Positions 18,077-26,545 of a stretch of DNA of 64,000 bases are shown one piece after another; within the stretch, counting starts at the first letter, position 1; the number at the start of each line of letters is the position of its first letter. The DNA lies in NCBI RefSeq assembly GCF_039852015.1, contig NZ_CP156626.1, positions 1,398,249 through 1,462,248 of the forward strand, given 5' to 3'. Made by a program: the position numbers and the translations under genes. This DNA is from Robbsia sp. KACC 23696. GTDB lineage: Bacteria; Pseudomonadota; Gammaproteobacteria; Burkholderiales; Burkholderiaceae. The notes under the pieces are model-generated. The model was given only the letters and a program-made list of their open reading frames with translations, made no database searches and was not told the DNA's origin.

Positions 18077-18615
18077 CGGGCCGGAACGTGTGGCACGGAC
18101 CGCGTTATGCGTGTCATGCGCGGTATGTATGTCACCGCGGCTTGGCGCGACGTCGTGAATCGGGCCAGGCCCTGCTGGAATTGGTGATCGCAATGGCACT
18201 CTTTGGCACAGCGGTGCAGTTGACGATCAAAACGCAGCTCTGGCAGATGACGATGATGCAGCAGATCGATCGGCATCGCGTTGCCCTGCGGGCGTTGGAA
18301 GCGCGGATCGCCATGGATTCGGGTCCGCGCGGGGGCGGTGACGACGGACGACGATCGACTGCGCGGGATGGCGTCGATGCGGTGCACGACGCAGAGACGG
18401 ATTGGGTGCTATTGACCGCGCGGCTGCCGTCGCCGGTGTGGCGGCGCACGCGCGACACGATCGATGGCAACGGCTGGACACTGTGCTGGCGGGAAAACAT
18501 TCGCGGAAAAGATCGGCTTCCAAACGATACGGACTACGAAAAAACCGCACTTGCTGAAAATCGAGTCGAGGGGGAGATCGATGCGCGTCGTTGCCAATCA
18601 CTGGCCCTTCCGTAA
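18073..18615 (+). CDS. Type IV pilus minor pilin, PilV-like
   Basis: The 180-residue protein has a basic leader and a class III signal, ESG-QALLELVIAMALFG, with Glu at mature position 5 but Gln rather than Phe at position 1. The helix and the following QLWQMTMMQQIDRHRVALRALEARIAM are pilin-like, while the C-terminal half is poorly conserved. I call it PilV from gene order: it is second in the cluster, between FimT and PilW types. The start at 18073 overlaps the upstream stop as ATGA; a TTG six bases earlier is less likely. It overlaps pilW by 35 bp. Confidence 0.72.
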   Translation: MTGRNVWHGPRYACHARYVCHRGLARRRESGQALLELVIAMALFGTAVQLTIKTQLWQMTMMQQIDRHRVALRALEARIAMDSGPRGGGDDGRRSTARDGVDAVHDAETDWVLLTARLPSPVWRRTRDTIDGNGWTLCWRENIRGKDRLPNDTDYEKTALAENRVEGEIDARRCQSLALP

Positions 18616-19564
18616 GCGTATAGCCACACGCCGTGCGCATGGCTTCGTTTTGCTCGAATGGGCACTGGCCGCTGCGTTAGGCTTGGTGTTTGCCGTGGCG
18701 GTGCTTGCCGCGCTGGCCGGCTTTCGCCGCCATACGAGTGCGGTGGCCGAAACGGCGCAACTCCGCGCCGATGCAGCCATAGCCCTGCGATTCCTGCGCC
18801 ATTACATGACGCGTGCGGCGGATCCTGGGATGCCTGGGCGGCTGAGCGCAGGCCGTATCGAATGCGATACCGGGGATGCGAGACCTGTCTCGATGTGGCG
18901 TGCTTCCGTTCCGGTTTCGGCTTATTCAGTCGCGCGGCGGGGGCGGGATTCCGATGGCATCACGCGACGATTGCACTGCGATCTGACCTCGCATCGGGGC
19001 CGCCTCACGATCGATTATCCGAGCGACCGTGAGGCATCGTGGCGCGATGTTTCAAATCGGCCGGCCGACTGCCAGGGTACGGCTTTGTCGGCGGCCAATA
19101 CCAAGCCGAACGCGCCGCCTCCGCAGGGCCGACCGATGATGCAAGCGGCCTTGTGGATTAGCGTCAGCAGAGGCGATGTGACGCCTGCCTTGTTCTGTAA
19201 GGGCTCGCCGGATCGGATTCGTCACAAGGGCAAGCAGTCGGGCAGTGCGATCGTGGATGGGGTCGAGCGGCTGGCCTTGTGGCGTCGCGGATCGTACGAC
19301 GAAGTCTGCATCGTGATGCGCGGGCGGATCCGGCGCGCGCCGACGCCGATGCCGACGCCCGATCCGCCCTCTGGGGGCGCATCGGTGCGTGATGGCGGCT
19401 CGGGAATGCCTCGCCGTGCCGTCCGTGCGGAACGCGCCGAGGGAGACCGATGCGAGGCGGCACTGAGCGAGCGCGGGCACTACGCATCGCACACCGACTA
19501 TGTGGCGCCGGACGGCTATCGTCGGCACGTTATCCGCGCCTTCTGGCCGGCACCGACCCGATGA
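18581..19564 (+). CDS. Type IV pilus minor pilin, PilW-like
   Basis: The 327-residue protein is the largest of the minor pilins, as is usual for PilW. The start at 18581 has a good ribosome site (GGGGGAGATCG) and yields a leader ending in AHG-FVLLEWALAAALG, with Glu at mature position 5. The segment QLRADAAIALRFLRHYMTRAA resembles the post-helix region of PilW. A Pro-rich patch (APTPMPTPDPP) lies near residue 250. The 5' end overlaps pilV and the stop overlaps the next gene (ATGA). Confidence 0.8.
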   Translation: MRVVANHWPFRKRIATRRAHGFVLLEWALAAALGLVFAVAVLAALAGFRRHTSAVAETAQLRADAAIALRFLRHYMTRAADPGMPGRLSAGRIECDTGDARPVSMWRASVPVSAYSVARRGRDSDGITRRLHCDLTSHRGRLTIDYPSDREASWRDVSNRPADCQGTALSAANTKPNAPPPQGRPMMQAALWISVSRGDVTPALFCKGSPDRIRHKGKQSGSAIVDGVERLALWRRGSYDEVCIVMRGRIRRAPTPMPTPDPPSGGASVRDGGSGMPRRAVRAERAEGDRCEAALSERGHYASHTDYVAPDGYRRHVIRAFWPAPTR

Positions 19565-20226
19565 CGCGGCCGCGAGTACGGCGATGGCGCCGTTGGCATT
19601 CGCGGGGCGCCGTATTGCTCTGGACGCTGCTCGCGACGGCTGGCATGGCGTTGATGGCGGGGATGACCTATCGGGCGATGTACTTGCAATGGATCGATTG
19701 GCGTACCGAGCAGGCGCGGCAGGTCGTGCGTTATGCCGCGCACGCGCTACTCGCACGTTGCGAAGGGGAACATTCGCCGGACGGGCGGGGCGACGGCAAT
19801 GCAGCGATGTGCGATGCGCCGAGGTCCTGGACGGCCTTGCACGACGCGATGGCCGCGAGGCCGCCGCCGGTGCGATGGCGTGCGGCCCGGAGTTTGTCAG
19901 AAAACGCGGTTGGCGTTTCGCGTCTGACATGGGCTGCGCCCCTCCCTACGACAGCAGGCAAGGGCGCCGGGCTCGGTTTTGCTCCCGCCGTCGTGGAGGC
20001 CTTCTGTCTGCGAGAGGTGTGGATCGACGACGCGACGCTGGGGCGCGTGGTGGTGTCGACGATTCGCGCGCAGCACAGCCAAGTCGATCTCGATGGAATT
20101 GCCCGCAGGGGGGAGGAGGGGATATGGTTACAGTCGATTGTTGCGCGGCAAACGGCACCGTGCGCGCGGACGGCGCGCCGCGTTCTGGAAATTGTCGAGC
20201 CTTGGCATCGTGGCGGATCGTCTTAG
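19561..20226 (+). CDS. Type IV pilus minor pilin, PilX-like
   Basis: The 221-residue protein starts at the ATGA overlap with pilW. Its N-terminus is a basic leader, then SRG-AVLLWTLLATAGMALMAGM. The mature helix lacks Glu5 (Trp instead), a feature of PilX/GspK-type pilins that cap the assembly tip. Six cysteines are scattered in the C-terminal half. Identification rests on position (fourth in the cluster) and N-terminal form; the rest of the chain has little recognisable similarity. Confidence 0.68.
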   Translation: MTRPRVRRWRRWHSRGAVLLWTLLATAGMALMAGMTYRAMYLQWIDWRTEQARQVVRYAAHALLARCEGEHSPDGRGDGNAAMCDAPRSWTALHDAMAARPPPVRWRAARSLSENAVGVSRLTWAAPLPTTAGKGAGLGFAPAVVEAFCLREVWIDDATLGRVVVSTIRAQHSQVDLDGIARRGEEGIWLQSIVARQTAPCARTARRVLEIVEPWHRGGSS

Positions 20227-20801
20227 TGAAGTGCCGCAGGACGCGTCGTGCGAACTTACCGGTGCCGATGCCGATGCCGACGCCGACGCCGACGCCGGCA
20301 CCAATTACGCGGCGTCTTTCCAGTAGGCGTTGGATCCGTGCATTCACGCTGATCGAGACCTTGATCGCGGTGATGCTGCTATCCGCGATCACGCTGTTCG
20401 CTGTGCCGATGTACCGCGATGCCGCTGCCCGCAGTCATCGTATGATGGCCATCGATGCCCTTCGAGAGCGGGCGTTTGCGATGGCCTGGCTGAACGGGGC
20501 GTCTTCGAACGGGGCTGCAGGTGGTGTATTGCGACCCGTGACGCGCTCGGCGCATGACGATGCGCGATCAATGGGTGTTTCGCCGCATGCGGCGATGGAG
20601 GGCATTTATCGGCTCGAGGTGCTACAGAGCGGCAATGGCGAGAACGTTGTCCGCGCAACGCCGGTGTCCGGTGGTCCGATGCACGGCGATCGATGCGGAA
20701 TTTATGAGTTAGTCAGTAATGGCGTACAACGCAATGTCGAACCCGGCGGCCGGGTGCTTGCTGCCGAGCGGCAACAGGCCTGCTGGCGAGGACGCGGCTG
20801 A
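20226..20801 (+). CDS. Type IV pilus minor pilin, PilE-like, with unusual leader
   Basis: The pilin core is clear: AFTLIETLIAVMLLSAITLFA, with Glu at mature position 5, then a globular domain ending with a C-terminal cysteine pair (DRCGIYEL, QQACW). The residue before the predicted cleavage is Ala, not Gly. The start is uncertain. A GTG at 20226 overlaps the pilX stop by one base (TAGTG). An ATG at 20124 has a much better ribosome site (GGGAGGAGGGG) but lies 100 bp inside pilX. ATGs at 20268 and 20274 lie inside a Pro-Met/Pro-Thr repeat and would give leaders of normal length. No pilY1 is present between pilX and this gene. Confidence 0.7.
   Translation: MKCRRTRRANLPVPMPMPTPTPTPAPITRRLSSRRWIRAFTLIETLIAVMLLSAITLFAVPMYRDAAARSHRMMAIDALRERAFAMAWLNGASSNGAAGGVLRPVTRSAHDDARSMGVSPHAAMEGIYRLEVLQSGNGENVVRATPVSGGPMHGDRCGIYELVSNGVQRNVEPGGRVLAAERQQACWRGRG
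20258..20302 (+). repeat. CCGATG/CCGACG hexamer repeat in the pilin leader
   Basis: About six tandem copies of a CCG(A/G)(T/C)G-type hexamer encode alternating Pro-Met and Pro-Thr just before the PilE-type signal. Copy-number change would alter leader length or remove start codons without a frameshift. A shorter similar tract occurs in the PilW-like gene near 19345. Confidence 0.6.
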
Positions 20802-20856
20802 ACCCGCGTGCCTCGTAGCGACAGTCGATCGAAAAGCTAGCCGGTTTGAGCGGAGA

Positions 20857-21375
20857 TCAGACCGCCCCGCGCCGGGCAGCCTTTCGTTGCTGGCGGCTGC
20901 TGCGCCAAGACCGCAGACGACGGGCGATGCCGAGCGTCTTCAGTCCAACGACAGCGAGTCCGGCCCACTTGCCAGCCTTGCCGGCGCGTTGCAAGGCGCC
21001 GCTCGACCTACCGCCGAGTATCAGTGATATGAGACCGGAGAATAGCGGGTATCGCGCCAGTAATGGCAAAACGGCACGCGCAAAAGGCTGGAGGAAATCG
21101 GGCAAGACGCCCAGTAGGGCCGTGAGGCCAGGCTGCCCACCAGCGGCCGCACGTGAGCGACCGAACAGGCGGCCGATCAAGCCCAAGGCACCCAAGCCCG
21201 TGAAATGCGATCGCAGATCGGCACTGGCTTCCGCGATCGACAAGCGTTCCAATGCCGCGCGGGCGATCAATAATTCCTTTTGCACCGCACGCGCTTGTCG
21301 CGGGCTGAGCCCGGCATAGCGGGCCTGCAACGTATCGCGCGCAGCCCGCGTGGGATGTGACGAATCAATCGGCAT
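20857..21375 (-). CDS. YqjK-like protein, third gene of a YqjD/YqjE/YqjK-type cluster
   Basis: The 172-residue protein starts at MPIDSSHPT, overlapping the upstream YqjE-like gene by 11 bp. The N-terminal half is a charged helix (QARAVQKELLIARAALERL), the middle is hydrophobic (AVLPLLARYPLFSGLISLIL) and the C-terminus is strongly basic. I assign the YqjK-type role mainly from its position after YqjD- and YqjE-like genes; sequence similarity to the enterobacterial protein is not evident. Its function is unknown, and membrane association is likely. Confidence 0.55.
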   Translation of the reverse strand: MPIDSSHPTRAARDTLQARYAGLSPRQARAVQKELLIARAALERLSIAEASADLRSHFTGLGALGLIGRLFGRSRAAAGGQPGLTALLGVLPDFLQPFARAVLPLLARYPLFSGLISLILGGRSSGALQRAGKAGKWAGLAVVGLKTLGIARRLRSWRSSRQQRKAARRGAV

Positions 21376-21769
21376 CCTGTCCTCGCAGATGGTGCACGAC
21401 CAAGGCACGATCGTTATCGAATTCGGCGCGGGTCGCCTCGAAAGACGGCGGCGCATGCCGGGCCGCGTATCGAAGTCGAAGTACGCACGCCAAGGTCACG
21501 ATGCCGTAGAGCACCGTCAAGCCGAGCAAGGGTTGCCAGTGATAGCTGTCCCACAAGGCGATGACAATCAATGCGGTCAGACTGATCAACATGACCAGGC
21601 CAAAGACGCCCGCGACCGCGGCGATGACCAGCGCACCGACGATGCGCTCTTTCTCCTCGGCCAGCTCGATGCCGATCAATGCCATGCGCGTGTGCGCCAG
21701 ACCCATCAGCGAGGCGCCGATACGTCCCAAAGCGGAAGGGGTGTTATCCGGCGTCCCGTTCGATGCCAT
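21365..21769 (-). CDS. YqjE-like phage-holin-family membrane protein
   Basis: The 134-residue protein has a short polar N-terminus, a helix (LAHTRMALIGIELAEEKERI) and two transmembrane segments (IVGALVIAAVAGVFGLVMLI and LLGLTVLYGIVTLACVLRL). This layout is typical of the YqjE/holin-X family found beside YqjD-type proteins. The function is unknown; the enterobacterial homologue is inner-membrane and linked to stationary phase. It starts 1 bp after the stop of the YqjD-like gene. Confidence 0.75.
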   Translation of the reverse strand: MASNGTPDNTPSALGRIGASLMGLAHTRMALIGIELAEEKERIVGALVIAAVAGVFGLVMLISLTALIVIALWDSYHWQPLLGLTVLYGIVTLACVLRLRYAARHAPPSFEATRAEFDNDRALVVHHLRGQDAD

Positions 21770-21770
21770 C

Positions 21771-22046
21771 TTATTTGCGATTGATCAGCAGACCGAGCGC
21801 GAATCCCACCGCCGCAGCCACACCAAGGGACTGCCAAGGCTTCTGATGAACGTAGTCGTCGGTCTTGCGCGCCGCGGCCTTGCCTTTCTCGACGACGACA
21901 ACCTGCACGTCAGACGCCTTTTCCTTCGCCTGCTTTAACTGCGCGATGGCCTTGTTGCGGAGGTCGTTCGCTTGTTCGCCGGTTGCGCTAGCTGCTTGCT
22001 TCAGCAGTTCTTCGGCATCCGTCAGCACCGTTTTGATATCCGTCAT
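21771..22046 (-). CDS. ElaB/YqjD-type DUF883 membrane-anchored protein
   Basis: This 91-residue protein matches the ElaB/YqjD (DUF883) pattern: an N-terminal amphipathic helical region (DAEELLKQAASATGEQAND), then VDEYVH-like sequence (DDYVHQKPWQSLGVA) and one C-terminal transmembrane helix ending in Arg-Lys. Homologues anchor to the inner membrane and bind ribosomes in stationary phase. I chose the ATG at 22046 because an AAGGAG site lies 7 nt upstream; an ATG at 22073 would add nine residues. It heads a three-gene unit with the YqjE- and YqjK-like genes. Confidence 0.82.
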   Translation of the reverse strand: MTDIKTVLTDAEELLKQAASATGEQANDLRNKAIAQLKQAKEKASDVQVVVVEKGKAAARKTDDYVHQKPWQSLGVAAAVGFALGLLINRK

Positions 22047-22315
22047 CAGTTTCTCCTTGTTTGTCTCCGGCATGATCGCAGTCCCTTTGAAGGCGCGTTC
22101 GAGGCTGGCTCGAAGCACAGATGGATAAGTCGTCCTGGCAATCCCGCGCCGCTGTTGCGGACGCATCGGGTTTCGTCAGGACCGGGATGCCTATTATCCT
22201 AACGGAAAATGCGCGTTCCTGGCGGCCGAATCCACCCGGGCCTTGTTTCAGTTTGTATCCCCTACCGCCAGAAAGCCGGTAATCTGACACCCATAGCTTT
22301 CCAAAGGAGCCTACG

Positions 22316-22924
22316 ATGAGTACCGACAGCAGTGTGCCGGCCGGCACCGTTCATGAATCCGGCCAAGCGTCGACCGATGGCGTCACCGCCGAAGCCGTTC
22401 TGGGCGGAGGCTGCTTCTGGTGCACGGAAGCGGTATTTCTCCAGGTCGACGGCGTGCTGGCCGTGGAATCCGGCTATGCCGGCGGCCAGCATCCGAACCC
22501 GACCTACGAAGCGATCTGTACCGGTAACACGGGACACGCCGAAGTGGTCCGTGTGCGCTTCGATCCGGCCACGCTCAGTTATCGCGATGTGCTAAATATC
22601 TTTTTCGCGACGCACGATCCGACGACTTTGAACCGTCAAGGGAACGATGTCGGCACCCAGTATCGCTCGGTGGTGTTCACGTTGAACGACGCCCAGGCGA
22701 AGGAAGCTGAGCAAACCATCGTCGCCTTGCAGGCCGAAGACGTGTTCGGCAAGCCGATCGTCACCGAAGTCACCCCGCTGAACGGCAATTATTTTCCAGC
22801 GGAGGCCTATCACCAGGACTACTTCGCACATCATCCCAATCAGGGATACTGTGCCTACGTCATCGCGCCGAAGGTGGCGAAGATGCGCTCGGCATTCGCT
22901 TACCGCTTGAAAAATCGCGGCTAG
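22316..22924 (+). CDS. msrA: Peptide-methionine (S)-S-oxide reductase MsrA
   Basis: MsrA repairs oxidised methionine (S-sulfoxide) in proteins and free methionine. The 202 residues carry the active-site motif [11 protein letters not shown] with the catalytic Cys at 33 and Cys36 beside it. The conserved ESGYAGG and [20 protein letters not shown] segments follow. AAAGGAGCC stands just upstream of the ATG. The first 20 residues are a non-conserved extension. The gene is divergent from the yqjD cluster and appears monocistronic. Confidence 0.97.
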   Translation: MSTDSSVPAGTVHESGQASTDGVTAEAVLGGGCFWCTEAVFLQVDGVLAVESGYAGGQHPNPTYEAICTGNTGHAEVVRVRFDPATLSYRDVLNIFFATHDPTTLNRQGNDVGTQYRSVVFTLNDAQAKEAEQTIVALQAEDVFGKPIVTEVTPLNGNYFPAEAYHQDYFAHHPNQGYCAYVIAPKVAKMRSAFAYRLKNRG

Positions 22925-23005
22925 AGCGGGCGCCGAAACAGAAGCTGACACAAGCGCGAAAGCAAGCATCGAAGCAGCGGCGGCGTCGATGCTGCAGGCG
23001 CCAGC

Positions 23006-23740
23006 CTACTCAGGCCATCGGTTTTCCGCGACGCATCGGTTCAGATCCGCGCGGGAGGCCCAACCTTCTTGCTGCAGCATCGGTTGCGGATAGAAGGCCG
23101 TTACCGGCCCGAGACACAGAATCGCCAGCGGTTTGGCGCCGGGCGGCATGCCGAGCAGCGCACGCACCGGTTCCACCGCGAATAGCGAAACCCAACCCAT
23201 GCCCAGCCCCTCGGCACGTGCGGCCAGCCAGAGATTCTGGATGGCGCACGACAGGGAGGCGACATCCATCTCGGGCAGCGTCCGCCGTCCGAACACGTGC
23301 TCCTCGCGACGATCCATCAGGCCCGCCACGATCACCTCGGCGGCGTCGAGAATCCCTTGCACCTTCAATGCCATGAAGTCGTCGCCGCGTTCGCCCAAGG
23401 CCCGCGCGGTTTCGAGTCGCTCGGCTTCGACGATCGCATGCAATTGTTGGCGTACCGCCGAATCGGTGATCCGCACGAAGCGCCAGGGCTGCATGAAGCC
23501 GACGCTTGGCGCGTGGTGTGCGGCCGACAAGAGACGCGTGCGCTGCGCTTCGCTCACCTCGCCACCGCAGAAGTGCCGCATATCGCGCCGCTCGTGGATG
23601 GCCCGATATACGGCCGCCTTCTCCTCCGGACTGAAAGCCAGACCGTTGGCCGGCGTCGATAGGGCGCAGGGGAGGACATCCGACGCGGCGAGCGGCGGAG
23701 GCAGCGTGTGGTCGAGGGGACCATGATTCAGGGCGGACAT
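23006..23740 (-). CDS. bluB: 5,6-dimethylbenzimidazole synthase BluB
   Basis: BluB is a nitroreductase-fold enzyme that cleaves FMNH2 with oxygen to make 5,6-dimethylbenzimidazole, the lower ligand of cobalamin. Diagnostic segments are YRAIHERRDMRHFCGG, APSVGFMQPWRFVRI, and ARAEGLGMGWVSLF near the C-terminus. I use the ATG at 23740, with GAAGGA about 7 nt upstream, rather than a TTG at 23758. The family is usually about 210-230 residues, so the 244 here include an N-terminal extension. No cobalamin riboswitch is visible, and no other cob genes are adjacent. Confidence 0.93.
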   Translation of the reverse strand: MSALNHGPLDHTLPPPLAASDVLPCALSTPANGLAFSPEEKAAVYRAIHERRDMRHFCGGEVSEAQRTRLLSAAHHAPSVGFMQPWRFVRITDSAVRQQLHAIVEAERLETARALGERGDDFMALKVQGILDAAEVIVAGLMDRREEHVFGRRTLPEMDVASLSCAIQNLWLAARAEGLGMGWVSLFAVEPVRALLGMPPGAKPLAILCLGPVTAFYPQPMLQQEGWASRADLNRCVAENRWPE

Positions 23741-23838
23741 CGCACATTCCTTCGGCAATAACCGGATCGATGTTGCGGGCTCGGCCGCCGCCTGTCAATG
23801 TGACTTGGTGTCGAGGGGGGCCGCGCCAGTGTAAACCA

Positions 23839-25059
23839 TCATCCGGCTTGGATTTCGGGTGCAACACCGCATAAGGCGGCAAGGGCGCTGGCGAGCCAGC
23901 CGCAACTTAGCGGTGAGGAGCCCTCCGCCTTGTTGTTGACGATCACGAAGCTCGATTGCCCCGCGGCGAGGTACCGCAGAATCAAGGCGGCCAATGCCTG
24001 TCGCGTGGGCAGATCGGCGTCGACGATGGCATCGAAGGGCGCGTAGCGATCCTTCGCGCCCTCGTAGCGCATTCCCGCATGCAGGCTCCATCGCACGATC
24101 AAGGGGCGGGGATCGACCGCCGGCGTCGGCAAGGGGTGTGGGATCGGGGCGGTCGCCGAACCCACCGGTACTTCCGGCGCATCCAGCATCTGCAGTGCCG
24201 CGGCCTGGCGTGCGACGTCCGGCATTCGGGCATGCACGCCCAGGCAATAGCGCACGCGTCGCTCGCGCAACATGCGGATCAGGCGCGGCGTGAGCAGGCT
24301 GGCATCGCGCAGTTCGAGCGCGTAGCAAACGCCTCGGGCACGGGCATCGTCTTCCAGAGGCGGCAGGGCGGCGAAGAACTGCCCCAGTCGGTCGATCAAC
24401 GCGGCGGGATCGGCCAATTGCGCATCGGTCAGAGGCGAGAGTTGAAAAACCATTGGCCCGGCGTGTACGCCGAGTCCGGCGAGGCAACGCGTCACGAAGG
24501 TTTCCGCGGCCAGGTCGGCGTTCAAAAAATCGGGATTGGCGCGCGTCGGCACGCCGCGAGCGCCGCGCAATGCCGCGTCGCAAACGGCGGCCGGTGCCTT
24601 CACGAGGAAGCGAAACGCCGCGGGGACCTGTGCCGCATAGGCCCGGTATTCCTCGATGGTCAGTGGCGCGTAGAAGGAGCGATCGATCCCCACCGTGCGC
24701 ATCAAAGGATGCGCGGCGTAAGCGGACAAACCGCCATGTGCCAATGCGGTGGTGGTGTGCGCCCGGTCGTAAAGCAGACCCTGCCAGCCTGGAAAGGACC
24801 AGGAGGAGGTGCCCAGATGGACGGAGGGCGGCAGATGTTCAGCCGCCTGTTTCAGGAAGGGGTGCGCAGGAGAGGCGACGCCGATCGTCGGCATCGGCGC
24901 GCGAACGGATCGTGTCGGTGCGTGGGCCGCCGGGGCGGCGGTCTCGCCGACACCGGCGGCATCGGCAACATCGGCCCCAACCCCGGCCCCCGCTTCAGGC
25001 GCTGCCGGGGCCGGATCGAACAACGATGTCTGCGCGTCGGCAGCGGTTTTCCTTGTCAC
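23839..25059 (-). CDS. DUF72 (YecE-like) family protein
   Basis: The 406-residue protein belongs to the DUF72 TIM-barrel-like family of unknown function. The core begins at about residue 78 with HLGTSSWSFPGWQGLLY and continues with the family segments VGIDRSFYAPLTIEEYRAY and PAAFRFLVKAP. The first 75 residues are an Ala/Pro-rich extension without known domains, and a Pro-rich insert lies near residue 315. It ends 80 bp before bluB's start region, on the same strand. Confidence 0.85.
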   Translation of the reverse strand: MTRKTAADAQTSLFDPAPAAPEAGAGVGADVADAAGVGETAAPAAHAPTRSVRAPMPTIGVASPAHPFLKQAAEHLPPSVHLGTSSWSFPGWQGLLYDRAHTTTALAHGGLSAYAAHPLMRTVGIDRSFYAPLTIEEYRAYAAQVPAAFRFLVKAPAAVCDAALRGARGVPTRANPDFLNADLAAETFVTRCLAGLGVHAGPMVFQLSPLTDAQLADPAALIDRLGQFFAALPPLEDDARARGVCYALELRDASLLTPRLIRMLRERRVRYCLGVHARMPDVARQAAALQMLDAPEVPVGSATAPIPHPLPTPAVDPRPLIVRWSLHAGMRYEGAKDRYAPFDAIVDADLPTRQALAALILRYLAAGQSSFVIVNNKAEGSSPLSCGWLASALAALCGVAPEIQAG

Positions 25060-25086
25060 GTACGGGCGAAGAGGCGCGGACGGCGA

Positions 25087-26307
25087 TCAGCGATTGGCCG
25101 CGCCATCGTACATGTAGCGACGTGACCATGGCAGCGTCGTGCCCTTGCGTCCCGCCTTGCGACCGACGATCTGGTAGATGGCCACGTCGTCGTTGTCGAA
25201 GGCATACGCGCAACCGGCCAGATAGACGCGCCAGATCCGAAAGCGCTCTTCGTCGACCATTTCGCGCAAGGTCGGCGTCGCTTTTTCGAAGTTGTCGGCC
25301 CAGATGTCGAGCGTCTTCGCATAATGGCGGCGCAGATTTTCGACATCGAATGCCTCGAGGCCGCCTTCTTGCATCGTCTTCAGCGCCAGCCCGATGTGCG
25401 GCAATTCGCCGTTCGGGAAGACATATTTGTCGATGAAATCCCCGCCGCCGTGCGAAGTCTCGCCGCTTTCGGCATCGGTCGACGTAATGCCGTGGTTCAT
25501 CACCACGCCGTCGTCCTTCAGCAGGGAACGCACCTTGGCGAAGTATTCCGGCAGATTGGCGCGACCCACGTGCTCGAACATGCCGACGCTGGTGATCCGA
25601 TCGAATTCGCCGCCGACATCCCGATAATCCTGCAGGCGGATTTCGATCTTGTCCGACAGGCCCGCGGCCTTCACACGCTCGGTTGCCAGATCGAATTGAT
25701 TCTGCGACAGCGTGACGCCGACGCAGCGCGCACCGAACTTCTGCGCAGCGCGGATCACCAACGCGCCCCAACCGCAACCGATGTCGAGCAGCGTGTGTCC
25801 CGGCTGTACGTCGATCTTGGTCAGGATGTGATCGATTTTCTTCAGCTGTGCGGTGGCCAGATCCTCATCGCCTGTCTCGAAATAGGCGCACGAGTAGACC
25901 ATATTCGGGTCGAGCCACTGCTGGTAGAACGCGTTCGATACGTCGTAGTGGTACTGGATCGACTGTTTGTCGGAGTCCTTCGTATGCGTGAAGTAACGTA
26001 CGGCGCGCTGCAGCTTGCTGGGCGCGGACACCGAGACGTTCGCCAAGGCATAGCCGATCTTGATGATGTCGGCCAGACGGCCTTCCAGATCGATCTTCTG
26101 CTTGACGTAGGCTTCCCCGAGATTGTCCAGGCTGGGATCGAGCAACAGCGGCATGGCCGCTGCCGACTTCACGCGCAGGGTCACCTGCGGAATATCAAAC
26201 GTACCAAAATCGAACGTCTGCCCGTTCCAGAGGGCGAGCCGTGCCGGTAGATTCGCACGTGACCTCACGTCGGCGATCCACTCTCCCAGCTTCTTCTCCC
26301 AAAACAT
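25087..26307 (-). CDS. cfa: Cyclopropane-fatty-acyl-phospholipid synthase
   Basis: This enzyme uses S-adenosylmethionine to methylenate unsaturated acyl chains of membrane phospholipids, usually on entry into stationary phase or under acid stress. The 406 residues comprise an N-terminal lipid-binding region and a methyltransferase domain with the SAM motif LLDIGCGWGALVI at about residue 178, preceded by IQYHYDVSNAFYQQWLD, which is highly conserved in CFA synthases. MTSVGMFEHVG-like sequence (ITSVGMFEHVG) follows. It lies 27 bp upstream of the DUF72 start. Confidence 0.95.
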   Translation of the reverse strand: MFWEKKLGEWIADVRSRANLPARLALWNGQTFDFGTFDIPQVTLRVKSAAAMPLLLDPSLDNLGEAYVKQKIDLEGRLADIIKIGYALANVSVSAPSKLQRAVRYFTHTKDSDKQSIQYHYDVSNAFYQQWLDPNMVYSCAYFETGDEDLATAQLKKIDHILTKIDVQPGHTLLDIGCGWGALVIRAAQKFGARCVGVTLSQNQFDLATERVKAAGLSDKIEIRLQDYRDVGGEFDRITSVGMFEHVGRANLPEYFAKVRSLLKDDGVVMNHGITSTDAESGETSHGGGDFIDKYVFPNGELPHIGLALKTMQEGGLEAFDVENLRRHYAKTLDIWADNFEKATPTLREMVDEERFRIWRVYLAGCAYAFDNDDVAIYQIVGRKAGRKGTTLPWSRRYMYDGAANR

Positions 26308-26458
26308 GTCGATATTCTCCGTGCTGTGTCGATGAAGTGCGCTGAAAACCCGATCGGATAGACGTCTCTACGGACTGCCTTGTGCGAGTTCCGGATCGTT
26401 GGCTTTTCGGCTTTGCGTTTGTCGCGTGATAAATACCTGCTGTACTGCCTATTCGATG

Positions 26459-26494
26459 TTTTATCGAGACGGCTTAGGCGCCGTCTCGATAAAA
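26459..26494. promoter_or_regulatory. Perfect 15-bp inverted repeat upstream of cfa
   Basis: TTTTATCGAGACGGC, a 6-nt spacer and the exact complement form a long dyad between the pdxH stop and the cfa start. The T-run precedes and the A-run follows the stem on both strands, the reverse of a canonical terminator. It may be an operator, a cfa leader structure or an mRNA-processing hairpin. Confidence 0.45.
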
Positions 26495-26545
26495 GCATGT
26501 GGATAGAATATAACGCGACTTATTTCTACGTGCGCGCGATGCCAA

